34,185 nucleotides of DNA from Planctomycetota bacterium (GTDB taxonomy: Bacteria; Planctomycetota; Phycisphaerae; Phycisphaerales; SM1A02). The stretch lies in assembly GCA_003671025.1 (NCBI GenBank), contig QWPW01000017.1, positions 1-34,185 of the forward strand, in the 5' to 3' direction. Under the pieces are notes generated by a model. That model worked only from the letters and a program-made list of their open reading frames with translations. It did no database searches and was not told the DNA's origin. A program made the translations under genes and the position numbers. This document shows positions 26,313 to 34,178 of this stretch, one piece after another; positions within the stretch are counted from its first letter, which is position 1, and every line of letters starts with the position of its first letter.

Positions 26313-26750
26313 TCACTCATCAATGCGCGCGATGGCCTTCACTTCAACAGCGATCGGCGTAGGCAAGCAATCGATGCCCAAGGTTGTGCGCGTGGGATTG
26401 GGGTTTCCTGGCCCTGCGAAGTATTCGGCGTAGATGCGGTTGTAGATGGGAAAGTCGTTGGCCATGTCGGTGAGAAACACCGTCACGTCAATGAGGTTGA
26501 TCCACGGAACACCCGCGTCTTCCATGACCGCTTTGGTGTTGTCAAAGCACGAGCGACATTGCGCTTCGATGTCTTTGCCCGCGAGTCGTCCATCGGGCGA
26601 AAGCGTGACGCCGGGGATCTCTTTCGATCCACGCTTGCGCGGACCAATGCCCGAGAGAAACAGCAGATTTCCCGCGCGTTTCGCATGGGGATACGCGCCA
26701 ACAGGTTCGGGCGCGCGGCTCGACACTACCTCGTCACTGCGATTGGTCAT
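26313..26750 (-). CDS. RidA-family protein, probable 2-aminomuconate deaminase
   Basis: 145 residues. The RidA/YjgF/UK114 fold is recognisable from PVGAYPHAKRAGNLLFLSGIG, the FDNTKAVMEDAG helix, DVTVFLTDM and the active-site region NPTRTTLGIDCLP with Arg121 and Glu136 (in AVEVKAIA). It is longer than RidA (about 128) and matches the size and insert (RKRGSKEIPGV) of bacterial 2-aminomuconate deaminase (AmnD/NbaF), which releases ammonia to give 4-oxalocrotonate. The cluster context agrees. The ATG overlaps the end of kynB by 17 bases, so it is translated as the last gene of the kmo unit. The same frame is open far upstream inside kynB, which I regard as chance. Confidence 0.88.
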   Translation of the reverse strand: MTNRSDEVVSSRAPEPVGAYPHAKRAGNLLFLSGIGPRKRGSKEIPGVTLSPDGRLAGKDIEAQCRSCFDNTKAVMEDAGVPWINLIDVTVFLTDMANDFPIYNRIYAEYFAGPGNPNPTRTTLGIDCLPTPIAVEVKAIARIDE

Positions 26751-27396
26751 GCAAGGAGCGTAGCACGGCACGCACAGGACTCGCATCGAAGCCAACGAGC
26801 GAGAGCGGAAGCGCGATGAGTTCGTATGCGCCTTCCGCAACGTGGGCCAATCGCAGTCCCTCAAGAATCGAGACATCGCGCGCGAGAAAGCGTGCGTGCG
26901 CCATGAGAAGTTTGCACTCCTGCACATCAACGCTGGGCGTGTCAACGCCAATGAGTTCGACGCCGCGATCCGCAAGCGCATCGACCAACGCAGGATCGAG
27001 TCCCGCGAAGTCGCTGTTCCACTGCTCGAAATCAGGAAAGGTTCCAGTGGCGATGAGCACGCGCGGATGATGAATCGCGTTGAGCTGCGTCGCGAGATCC
27101 GCAACACGCACGCGCGCGCCACCGGGCACACGCTTCACGTTGGCGTGAATTACATGACATGGACCGAGGTAGCGCGCGAGTGGCATCGCATCGATGGCGT
27201 TCGCATGCACGCCGTAATGATTGGCGCCGTCGGCGTGTGCGCCCAGATGCACGGTCGCACGCATCGATGAGAGCGTGACTGTCGCGCCGTCTTTGATCTC
27301 GCACAACACTTCACGCGTGAGCGCCGTGTCGCCTGGCCACACATTGATGCTCGGTGTGAGCATCGGTGAGATATCGATGAGTGTGCGCGTCGACAT
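26734..27396 (-). CDS. kynB: Kynurenine formamidase (cyclase family)
   Basis: 220 residues. It hydrolyses N-formylkynurenine to kynurenine and formate. The metal-binding signature HLGAHADGANH (His50, His54, Asp56, His60) corresponds to the HxGTHxDxPxH motif of the cyclase family, with the Ala spacing found in some KynB proteins. ISPMLTPSINVWPGD at the N-terminus, GVDTPSVDVQECKLLMAH, ILEGLRL and YELIALPLSLVGFDASPVRAVLR are typical of KynB rather than other cyclases. It starts two bases after the stop of the zinc-ribbon gene and ends inside the start region of the deaminase gene, so it is in the middle of a tightly coupled operon. Confidence 0.94.
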   Translation of the reverse strand: MSTRTLIDISPMLTPSINVWPGDTALTREVLCEIKDGATVTLSSMRATVHLGAHADGANHYGVHANAIDAMPLARYLGPCHVIHANVKRVPGGARVRVADLATQLNAIHHPRVLIATGTFPDFEQWNSDFAGLDPALVDALADRGVELIGVDTPSVDVQECKLLMAHARFLARDVSILEGLRLAHVAEGAYELIALPLSLVGFDASPVRAVLRSLHDQSQ

Positions 27397-27398
27397 AG

Positions 27399-28193
27399 TC
27401 AGAAGCGATCCTTGGGCGCTGTTTGTTGCAACTCTTCAGCGACGCGATCGCGTGGTTTTCGAGCCAAAATCAAGGGAATTGCGGCGAGGAACGCAACCAC
27501 CAGCGCGATGGCAATGGTCCACCCGACTCCGTACTGAAGCCCAGGACCACCCGTCGATGGACCGAGCAGCCACGCGAATTGATCGAAGAGCGCGCGCGTC
27601 GCATCATCAGGTGTTCGTCCGAGCGTCCACGCATGAACGCCCTGTGCTTGACCGCCGCGCGCAAGCCAACCAATCGCGAGACCACCCTGAGCCAAGGCTC
27701 CGACGGCGAGACCACCGTTGGCCATCAGTCCAACCGAGAATCCGCCGAGACTGCTCCCGAGCAACGCGATCGCGCCACCACCAAAGGCCGCGAAAGTTCC
27801 AATCGAGAGACCGCCGAATGTGACGCCACCAACCGAGATGCCTCCCATCGCCACAACTCCGCGCGCGAGGCCACCGAGCGCGAACACTCCCGTGGCCACG
27901 TCGCCCACCGCGATGTAGCCCTTTGCTCTTCCCATCTTTCCCTCCGCGTCGGGGCCCGTGGCGATGGACAAGAGAGGGAGGCCCAAGACACGCGTGGGCG
28001 ATTCATATCGCCGCGTCATCTTGCTGAAACGTGGTTCGCGCGTGAGCACTTCAACGAGCGGTCGACCACACTCGGGACACACGGCGCTGTGCACTGCTCC
28101 GGTGAGATCGTGACCACACTTCGCGCAAAATGGGCGAGGCAACACGAGGTCTGCCTTGAGTGTTGGCTCGGGCGCTTGATTTTGATTGGTCAT
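27399..28193 (-). CDS. Zinc-ribbon membrane protein with ten-residue GG repeats
   Basis: 264 residues from the ATG ending at 28193, which overlaps the kmo stop (ATGA). A zinc ribbon (CAKCGHDL...CPECGRPL; Cys23, 26, 39, 42) is followed by a spacer. Then, from about 95 to 187, comes a Gly/Ala-rich stretch in which GG occurs at 107, 117, 127, 138, 150, 160, 170 and 180, a period of about ten with the pattern GGLAxGxxAx. One strong membrane helix lies near the end (about 224-244), with a basic tail. The repeat might form a beta-solenoid or a membrane-packed glycine-zipper structure. No enzyme motif is visible and I recognise no characterised family. Its place between kmo and kynB, with no spare bases, argues for a role linked to kynurenine oxidation, but that role is unknown. 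Confidence 0.8.
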   Translation of the reverse strand: MTNQNQAPEPTLKADLVLPRPFCAKCGHDLTGAVHSAVCPECGRPLVEVLTREPRFSKMTRRYESPTRVLGLPLLSIATGPDAEGKMGRAKGYIAVGDVATGVFALGGLARGVVAMGGISVGGVTFGGLSIGTFAAFGGGAIALLGSSLGGFSVGLMANGGLAVGALAQGGLAIGWLARGGQAQGVHAWTLGRTPDDATRALFDQFAWLLGPSTGGPGLQYGVGWTIAIALVVAFLAAIPLILARKPRDRVAEELQQTAPKDRF

Positions 28194-29641
28194 CGTGGGC
28201 TTCGTGACGTGCCGACCGAAGCGGCGACACGCTGTGCGATGACCAGAACCAAGAACACGAACAACGCACTCAGCGAATACTTCTGATGATTGAACTCGGC
28301 CCATTGCGCCAAGCTAAAAACAATCAGCGCAACTAACACGAGAACGACGCAGTACATCAGTCTCTTGATGAGAAGATCGTTGCGCAGTCCGCGCGCTTTC
28401 GCCTCTGCGTATGGCACCGTGGAAAAACTAACGAGGTCGTACAGAGGCACGAAGGTCTTGGGGAACAACACGTGCAGTGTGTGTTCGAGCTTCTTTTTCC
28501 AGCGAAAACTGCGGCGTCCAGTGAGATCGCGCATTTCGATGAAGTTGCGCAGCGCCATGTCGGCAATCGCGTTGCTGTTGTCGATGCGTGCGAGTTCGTA
28601 CGCGCGCAATGCGCCGCTCACCGTCGCTTCTTGCGTGAGTGCGTCGGCGAGCGCTTCGCAATCTTCGAAGCTCGCGTTCGCGCCTTGACCGTAGAACGGA
28701 ACCACCGCGTGCGCCGCATCACCTAGGAGTATCACGTTGTTGCGCGTCCATGGCGCGCAGCGCACCGTCACCATCGAACCAACGGGATTGCGCACAAAGT
28801 CCGCGGCCAATGTCGGCATCAGTGCCAACGCATCGGGATAGACCGCGCGAAAGTGCGCGAGCGCTTCATCGGCGGTGCGAATCGAAGCGAAGCTCGCACC
28901 ACCATCGGACGCAGTGTGCGGCCAGAACAGCGTGCACGTGAACGAGCCATCAGGATTGGGTAGCGCGATCATCATCGATGCGCCGCGCGGCCAGATGTGC
29001 AGGGCTTGCGGCTCCATCGCAAAGGGAGCGTGTGGACCAACGGCGACGGCGGGGATGTGCAGTTCTTTGTAGCCGTGCGTGAGAAACGCCTGCGAGTAAT
29101 CGAATCCCTCAAAGCGTTGCATCGCCGCGCGCACCGCGGAAAACGCGCCGTCCGCACCAACGATGAGATCAGCGGAAATCGTGCGCGTCTCGCCAGTGCG
29201 GTCGTTGATGAAGGTTGCTTCGCGCTTATCGAAGTCGATGGTGGTGGATCGTTGATCGAAGGCGACGCGCACATTCGCTTCTGCCGCGGCCGCGTCGAGT
29301 AGTCCCAGATTGAGCACGCTCCGTGACACCGAGTTGATCGCGCGCGTGGGATCGCTCGAGTAAGGCTGGAATCCACCGCTGCCCGCGACGAGATGAATCA
29401 TCCGCCCGCCCATGCGGATCGCATCCTTCATGATCACGTCAGTCAAACCCGCGCGCGTGAGTGCCTTGATGCCTCGGGCGCTGATGGCAAGATTGATGGA
29501 ACGCCCTGCAGCAAAGCGTTTTTCGCGCGGATCACTACGGCGCTCGACGAGTTCGACACTCCATCCCGCGCGAGCGAGATACACGGCGAGAAGACTTCCT
29601 GCGAGTCCCGCTCCGACGATGAGCACACGCGATGGCTGCAT
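28190..29641 (-). CDS. kmo: Kynurenine 3-monooxygenase with C-terminal membrane hairpin
   Basis: About 483 residues from the ATG ending at 29641. It is an FAD/NADPH hydroxylase that makes 3-hydroxykynurenine. GAGLAG (10-15) is the FAD dinucleotide motif, followed by the KMO signature GRSINLAISARG (around 46-57), GADGAF (DG motif, about 162-167) and GDAAHAVVPFYGQGANASFEDC (GD motif, about 307-328). FRWKKKLEH and the later segment also fit KMO. The end contains two hydrophobic helices, about 428-447 and 456-473, predicting membrane attachment as in eukaryotic KMO; the well-studied Pseudomonas enzyme is soluble. The start is chosen because TACGAT lies seven bases upstream. In-frame ATGs ending at 29650, 29674 and 29731 are alternatives. 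It diverges from kynU. Confidence 0.93.
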   Translation of the reverse strand: MQPSRVLIVGAGLAGSLLAVYLARAGWSVELVERRSDPREKRFAAGRSINLAISARGIKALTRAGLTDVIMKDAIRMGGRMIHLVAGSGGFQPYSSDPTRAINSVSRSVLNLGLLDAAAAEANVRVAFDQRSTTIDFDKREATFINDRTGETRTISADLIVGADGAFSAVRAAMQRFEGFDYSQAFLTHGYKELHIPAVAVGPHAPFAMEPQALHIWPRGASMMIALPNPDGSFTCTLFWPHTASDGGASFASIRTADEALAHFRAVYPDALALMPTLAADFVRNPVGSMVTVRCAPWTRNNVILLGDAAHAVVPFYGQGANASFEDCEALADALTQEATVSGALRAYELARIDNSNAIADMALRNFIEMRDLTGRRSFRWKKKLEHTLHVLFPKTFVPLYDLVSFSTVPYAEAKARGLRNDLLIKRLMYCVVLVLVALIVFSLAQWAEFNHQKYSLSALFVFLVLVIAQRVAASVGTSRSPR

Positions 29642-29648
29642 GCGTCGC

Positions 29649-29654
29649 ATCGTA
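29649..29654 (-). promoter_or_regulatory. Possible -10 element (TACGAT), leaderless kmo
   Basis: On the minus strand TACGAT ends 7 bases before the ATG ending at 29641. It would initiate the kmo-zinc ribbon-kynB-ridA transcript. Confidence 0.42.
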
Positions 29655-29677
29655 CTGATCTCGTTTACCTGCATGAC

Positions 29678-29695
29678 TGCGAGGATGTGTTCGCA
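29678..29695. promoter_or_regulatory. Dyad in the kmo/kynU divergent promoter region
   Basis: TGCGA (29678-29682) and TCGCA (29691-29695) form an inverted repeat with an 8-base spacer in the roughly 130-base gap between two divergent kynurenine genes. This is the right place for an operator serving both directions. Five-base arms are short, and no regulator gene is nearby. Confidence 0.25.
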
Positions 29696-29762
29696 TTGAT
29701 GAGATCCCAGTCGCGCTGCGCTTGATGGCACACTCGTTGCCGCGTCGGCACTGGCTGCGCGC

Positions 29763-29768
29763 TAATCT
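29763..29768 (+). promoter_or_regulatory. Possible -10 element (TAATCT), leaderless kynU
   Basis: TAATCT ends 6 bases before the kynU ATG at 29775. A TTGCCG at 29737-29742 is the only -35-like sequence and is spaced 20 bases away, longer than usual. Confidence 0.45.
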
Positions 29769-29774
29769 GCACCA

Positions 29775-31052
29775 ATGCCCACGCTGACCGCGGCCGATCT
29801 CTCGCATGAGCGCGCTTTCGCACAAACCCTCGATGCACAAGATGTATTGAGCCCATTTCGCACGCGATTCGCGTTGCCCGTGGAGCGACCGAGCGACATT
29901 TACTTCGTGGGCAACTCATTGGGGCCGATGCCCTGCGCGACTCGCGCGTTGGTGAATGAGGAGCTCGATGATTGGATGCGATTGGGTGTGCACGCTCATC
30001 ACGACTCGCGTCGGCCGTGGGTGAGTTACCACGAGCAACTGCGCGGGCCATTGGCTCGATTGGTGGGCGCGCGTGAGTGCGAAGTGGTCGCGATGAATTC
30101 ACTCAGCGCGAATCTGCACTTCTTGATGACGACGTTCTATCGACCTGCGGGAAAGCGCAGCAAACTGCTGATCGAGAAGGACGCGTTTCCCAGCGACACT
30201 TACGCGGTGATGAGTCACGTCGCGGCGCGCGGACTTGATGCCACGCACGAAGTGATCGAACTTGCGCCGCGCGCAGGTGAATGGACGCTGCGCGAGGAAG
30301 ACATCGAAGCCACCATCGCGCAACTCGGTGACACGCTCGCGCTCGCGCTGCTGCCTGGCGTGCAATACCGCACTGGGCAAGCGTTTGACATCACGCGATT
30401 GACCCGCGCGGTGCACGCAGTGGGCGCGCGGTGCGGCTGGGATCTCGCGCATGCCGCAGGAAATCTCGAGCTTTCGTTGCACGAGAGCAACGCAGACTTC
30501 GCGGCGTGGTGTTCGTACAAATATCTCAACGCTGGTCCGGGCGCGGTCGCGGGCGTGTTCATTCATGAGCGCAACGTGAATGATCTTGCGTTGCCGCGAC
30601 ACGCGGGTTGGTGGGGCAACGATCCTGCGACGCGCTTTCGCATGAGCAATCGGTTTGTGCCCACCGCGCATGCGGATGCGTGGAGCGTTTCCAATCCGCC
30701 CATCCTCGCCTTGGCGCCGCTCATCGCGAGTCTCGCGGAGTTTGACGCCGCGGGCATCAGCAATCTTCGAGCCAAGAGCGTGAAACTGACCGCGTTGTTT
30801 GAGTTTCTTCTGCGCTCGATTCCTGGTGTAGAGATTCTGACTCCCAGCTCCAGTGCCGCGCGAGGTTGTCAACTTTCGCTGTACTTCGCAGATCGCGCGC
30901 GCGCGCATTACGACTCGTTCATTGCCGCGGGTCTGTCGGGCGACTATCGCGAGCCGGGCATCGTTCGCTTTGCTCCGACTCCGCTGTACAACACATTTGA
31001 TGAAGTGTGGCGCGCTGCTGAAATCGTGCGAAAGTCGATGGCGAGTTTGTAG
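29775..31052 (+). CDS. kynU: Kynureninase
   Basis: 425 residues, the normal length. It is a PLP enzyme that cleaves 3-hydroxykynurenine (or kynurenine) to 3-hydroxyanthranilate (or anthranilate) and alanine. Motifs: IYFVGNSLGPMP near the N-terminus, PWVSYHEQL, the MNSLSANLHFLM segment, KDAFPSDTYAV, GVQYRTGQAFDI, GWDLAHAAGN with Asp223 that pairs with the PLP nitrogen, and the Schiff-base lysine in WCSYKYLNAGPG (Lys249). HAGWWGNDPATRFRM and the late GIVRFAPTPLYNTFDEV also match. Co-location with a monooxygenase (kmo) suggests 3-hydroxykynurenine as the substrate. It is divergent from kmo and faces the decarboxylase gene with a 15-base gap between stops. Confidence 0.96.
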   Translation: MPTLTAADLSHERAFAQTLDAQDVLSPFRTRFALPVERPSDIYFVGNSLGPMPCATRALVNEELDDWMRLGVHAHHDSRRPWVSYHEQLRGPLARLVGARECEVVAMNSLSANLHFLMTTFYRPAGKRSKLLIEKDAFPSDTYAVMSHVAARGLDATHEVIELAPRAGEWTLREEDIEATIAQLGDTLALALLPGVQYRTGQAFDITRLTRAVHAVGARCGWDLAHAAGNLELSLHESNADFAAWCSYKYLNAGPGAVAGVFIHERNVNDLALPRHAGWWGNDPATRFRMSNRFVPTAHADAWSVSNPPILALAPLIASLAEFDAAGISNLRAKSVKLTALFEFLLRSIPGVEILTPSSSAARGCQLSLYFADRARAHYDSFIAAGLSGDYREPGIVRFAPTPLYNTFDEVWRAAEIVRKSMASL

Positions 31053-31067
31053 TTCGCGCCCACCACT

Positions 31068-32102
31068 TCAGAGGCCGAGAAACTCTTCGGCGGTTCCCGC
31101 GAGCATGCGTGCGCGCGCAACTTCATCGATGTCGCGCATCGATCGCACCAAAGTGCCAGGCACACGTTCACCTAATGGAAACGGGTAGTCGCTGCCCAAC
31201 GCCAAGCGATGCGCGCCCACGGCGTCAATCAGAAATCGCAGCGCCGCTTCGTCATGCACCAGCGTGTCGAAATAGAACTGCGCCATTTGTGCGCGCGGAT
31301 TGACATCGCAATCGACCGCGCACAAATCTGGTCGTTCGCGAAACCCATGCTCGATGCGACCGATGGTGAAGGCAAGACTTCCGCCCCCATGTGCAAGACA
31401 CACTTTGAGTTTCGGCAGCCGTCTCAGCACTCCGCCAAACATCAGCGAACACGCGGCGCGCGTTGTTTCTGCAGGCATTCCCACGAGCCATGGCATCCAA
31501 AACTTTGGCGTGGATGATTGACCGAGCATGTTCCACGGATGAACAAACACAGCGGCGCCACGCTCGGCTGCGTGTTTGAAAAACGGAAACAACTCAGGCG
31601 CATCGAGGTTCCACTCACCACCCATGGTGTTGATGTTCGAACCGATCTCCACACCGCGCATGCCCAGCGTGTCCATGCATCGATCAAGTTCGCGGCACGC
31701 CATTTCGGGGTCTTGCATGGGCACGGTGCCAAGACCAGCAAATCGCGTGGGATGCGCGCGTGTGACTTCGCCGATGTGATCGTTGAGGTGACGTCCCAAC
31801 TCCAGCGCCGCGCTTGCAGGTTGGTGATAGGAAAACATCACGGGCACAGTCGACAGCACTTGCATGGAAACGCCATGGGCATCGCATTCATCGATGCGGA
31901 CTTTCGGATCAAAGCAGTTGGCCTCGATGTCGCGGAAGGGTCGTCCATCTATCGAGAGGCGCGCGCAGGCACAGCCCGAGGTCGATCCGCAGTCGCCCGC
32001 ACCGAAGTGAGTAATCGCGGGCCATCCGTTAGTTTGCGCCTTTTCCGCAAGATCGGGCCACGACGGCGGGAGGATGTGGGTGTGTAAATCGATAGTGCGC
32101 AT
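31068..32102 (-). CDS. acmsd: 2-amino-3-carboxymuconate 6-semialdehyde decarboxylase
   Basis: 344 residues, an amidohydrolase-fold metal-dependent decarboxylase that removes CO2 from aminocarboxymuconate semialdehyde and thereby diverts it from spontaneous closure to quinolinate. Metal ligands fit ACMSD: His7 and His9 (DLHTH), His188 in FVHPWNM, His238 in LAHGGGS and Asp305 in GSDYPFPLGE. The segments GRIEHGFRERPDLC and FDTLVHDEAALRFLID are family-specific. GAGGA lies 10 bases before the ATG and may serve as a ribosome site. It is transcribed towards kynU and away from kup, so it needs its own promoter. Its presence indicates a degradative pathway rather than NAD synthesis. Confidence 0.94.
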   Translation of the reverse strand: MRTIDLHTHILPPSWPDLAEKAQTNGWPAITHFGAGDCGSTSGCACARLSIDGRPFRDIEANCFDPKVRIDECDAHGVSMQVLSTVPVMFSYHQPASAALELGRHLNDHIGEVTRAHPTRFAGLGTVPMQDPEMACRELDRCMDTLGMRGVEIGSNINTMGGEWNLDAPELFPFFKHAAERGAAVFVHPWNMLGQSSTPKFWMPWLVGMPAETTRAACSLMFGGVLRRLPKLKVCLAHGGGSLAFTIGRIEHGFRERPDLCAVDCDVNPRAQMAQFYFDTLVHDEAALRFLIDAVGAHRLALGSDYPFPLGERVPGTLVRSMRDIDEVARARMLAGTAEEFLGL

Positions 32103-32228
32103 TGCGGCTCGATCCTCGCGGTGGCAACGAATTTCTGGCCCTGCAAATGATTTTCTGTTGCGCGGACGAAATCGTTCCGCACAGGCTATGCCAAACTCAC
32201 ATGCACCATTGCAGCCACTGAGTGTCGG

Positions 32229-34178
32229 ATGAGAGTTACACTCGCCGTTTCACTCGTGTCGCACCCTCGCGAACAGCATCTCTCGCTCAAGGCCACATCG
32301 GTCCTTGCCATCGGAGCCATCGGCGTCGTCTTTGGCGACATCGGAACCAGCCCGCTGTATGCGTTGAAGGAAGCCTTCATCCATCTCGGCACCTCAGGGA
32401 AAAACATCGACGAAGAGTTGATGCGCGGCATTCTTTCGATTGTGTTTTGGCTGCTGCTCTTTGTGGTGAATGTGAAATACATCTTCACCATCTGTCGCGC
32501 CTCCAATCGCGGCGAAGGCGGCATCTTCGCGTTGCTCTCGTTGATTCCGCGCGGACTTTCGGCGCAGGCGCGTCGCGGACGCTTCATCATGACCATGCTC
32601 GCCATCGCGGGCGCAGGCTTGTTGTTTGGCGACGGCATCATCACGCCGACGATGTCAGTGCTCTCGGCGGTAGAAGGACTGATCGTCTTCAACACATCGC
32701 TCACGCCAGTGGTGGTACCCACCGTGGTGGTGATTCTGATCGGCATCTTCTATGCACAGCAGTTTGGCACTGCGAGAATCGGCGCGCTCTTTGGCCCAGT
32801 GATGGTGGTGTGGTTTATCGCCATCGCAGCGCTGGGCATTGGTGGAATCATGCAGTTTCCATCGATCATGAGTTCGGTCAATCCCATGCATGCGATTCGC
32901 TTGATCATGCATCAGCCAGGCGAAACGTTCATGTTGCTCGGTGCGATTGTGTTGGTGGTCACGGGCGCGGAAGCGCTCTACGCCGACATGGGCCACTTCG
33001 GAATCAAACCGATTCGAATGGGTTGGTACCTGTTGGTCGCGCCCGCGTTGGTGCTCAATTATTTCGGTCAAGGTGCAGCGGTGTTGCATAGCCTCGAAGC
33101 GGGCACACTCGATCCGAACAAGGTCGCGACTTTCAATCCGTTCTATGCCCTGGTGCCCGAATCTCTGCTGATTCCCGCAGTGATTCTCTCGACTGCTGCG
33201 ACCATCATCGCGAGTCAAGCGATGATTTCTGGCGTCTTCTCAATGACGCGACAAGCGGTGCGCTTGAACATGCTGCCGCGATTGGAAATCGTTCACACCT
33301 CAGGCGAGCACGAGGGACAGATCTACATTCCGTATGTGAACGGATTGATGTTGGTCGGTTGCCTCTTCACCGTGTTGTTGTTTCCGACGTCCACAAGTTT
33401 GGCTAGCGCGTACGGCATTGCGGTGACGGGATTGATGGCGATCACCACGATGCTGTTTGCGGTGGTCGCGCGCGGACTGTGGCGCTGGAAGAAGCGCTGG
33501 GTCATGTTGTTGGCCGGCGCGTTCTTGTTGGTCGATGTTGGTTTGTTTGCAGCGAACGCGCCCAAAGTTTTGACCGGCGGTTGGTTCGCGCTTGCCATCG
33601 CTGCGCTGGGCGCGCTGGTGATGACCACGTGGGTGCAAGGCACGTTCTTCATCGGCCGCAAGTTGGCCGAGGAGAATCAGTCGATCCACGACTTCCTCGC
33701 GGAGTTGTGGACGGACGCGATTCCTCGCGTGCCCGGCAGCGCGGTGTTTCTCACCACCAACTACAACACGCCGCTGGCACTCAAGCACTTTGTCGAGCAC
33801 GCGCATGTGTTGCATGAGCAAGTTGTGCTCATGACCATCGTCTCCTCAAACCTTCCTGTGGTTCCGGTGGCGCGGCAGATTCGCGTCGAGTGGCTACCCG
33901 ATGGTGTGTGGAAAATCACTGCGTTGTGCGGCTTTATGGAGAGCCCCAACATTCCGCGATTCCTCGAGCGTGCGCGCGCGCACGGCTTCAACTTCGAGCC
34001 GCTACACACCACCTATTTCGCGCGACGCACCGCGGTGATTCCTACGGGCAAGTCAAAGATGGCGAATTGGCGCAAGCGCTTGTATGCAGCGCTCTCGCGC
34101 AACTCAGTCGATGCGTCGCGCTCGTTTAGTTTGCCGCACGACCGCGTGGTTGACTTCGGCGCGCAAGTCGAGCTGTGA
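32229..34178 (+). CDS. kup: Kup-family potassium uptake transporter
   Basis: 649 residues. It imports K+ across the cytoplasmic membrane, probably with protons. The N-terminus has the Kup hallmark AIGVVFGDIGTSPLYALKEAF, followed by about twelve membrane helices to about residue 470. Within it are NRGEGGIFALLSL, GDGIITPTMSVLSAVEGL, GAEALYADMGHFG and TIIASQAMISGVFSMTRQA. The last 170 residues form the usual hydrophilic C-terminal domain, starting near PRVPGSAVFLTT. An in-frame GTG at 32256 is an alternative start and would remove nine residues; TACACT (32237-32242) precedes it. No kynurenine link is evident. The stop lies 7 bases before the end of the window. Confidence 0.96.
   Translation: MRVTLAVSLVSHPREQHLSLKATSVLAIGAIGVVFGDIGTSPLYALKEAFIHLGTSGKNIDEELMRGILSIVFWLLLFVVNVKYIFTICRASNRGEGGIFALLSLIPRGLSAQARRGRFIMTMLAIAGAGLLFGDGIITPTMSVLSAVEGLIVFNTSLTPVVVPTVVVILIGIFYAQQFGTARIGALFGPVMVVWFIAIAALGIGGIMQFPSIMSSVNPMHAIRLIMHQPGETFMLLGAIVLVVTGAEALYADMGHFGIKPIRMGWYLLVAPALVLNYFGQGAAVLHSLEAGTLDPNKVATFNPFYALVPESLLIPAVILSTAATIIASQAMISGVFSMTRQAVRLNMLPRLEIVHTSGEHEGQIYIPYVNGLMLVGCLFTVLLFPTSTSLASAYGIAVTGLMAITTMLFAVVARGLWRWKKRWVMLLAGAFLLVDVGLFAANAPKVLTGGWFALAIAALGALVMTTWVQGTFFIGRKLAEENQSIHDFLAELWTDAIPRVPGSAVFLTTNYNTPLALKHFVEHAHVLHEQVVLMTIVSSNLPVVPVARQIRVEWLPDGVWKITALCGFMESPNIPRFLERARAHGFNFEPLHTTYFARRTAVIPTGKSKMANWRKRLYAALSRNSVDASRSFSLPHDRVVDFGAQVEL

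Noticed and set aside
23475-32102. Interpretation of the cluster as de novo NAD synthesis from tryptophan
   Set aside because: The decarboxylase, semialdehyde dehydrogenase and aminomuconate deaminase direct flux to complete degradation, and no quinolinate phosphoribosyltransferase is present.
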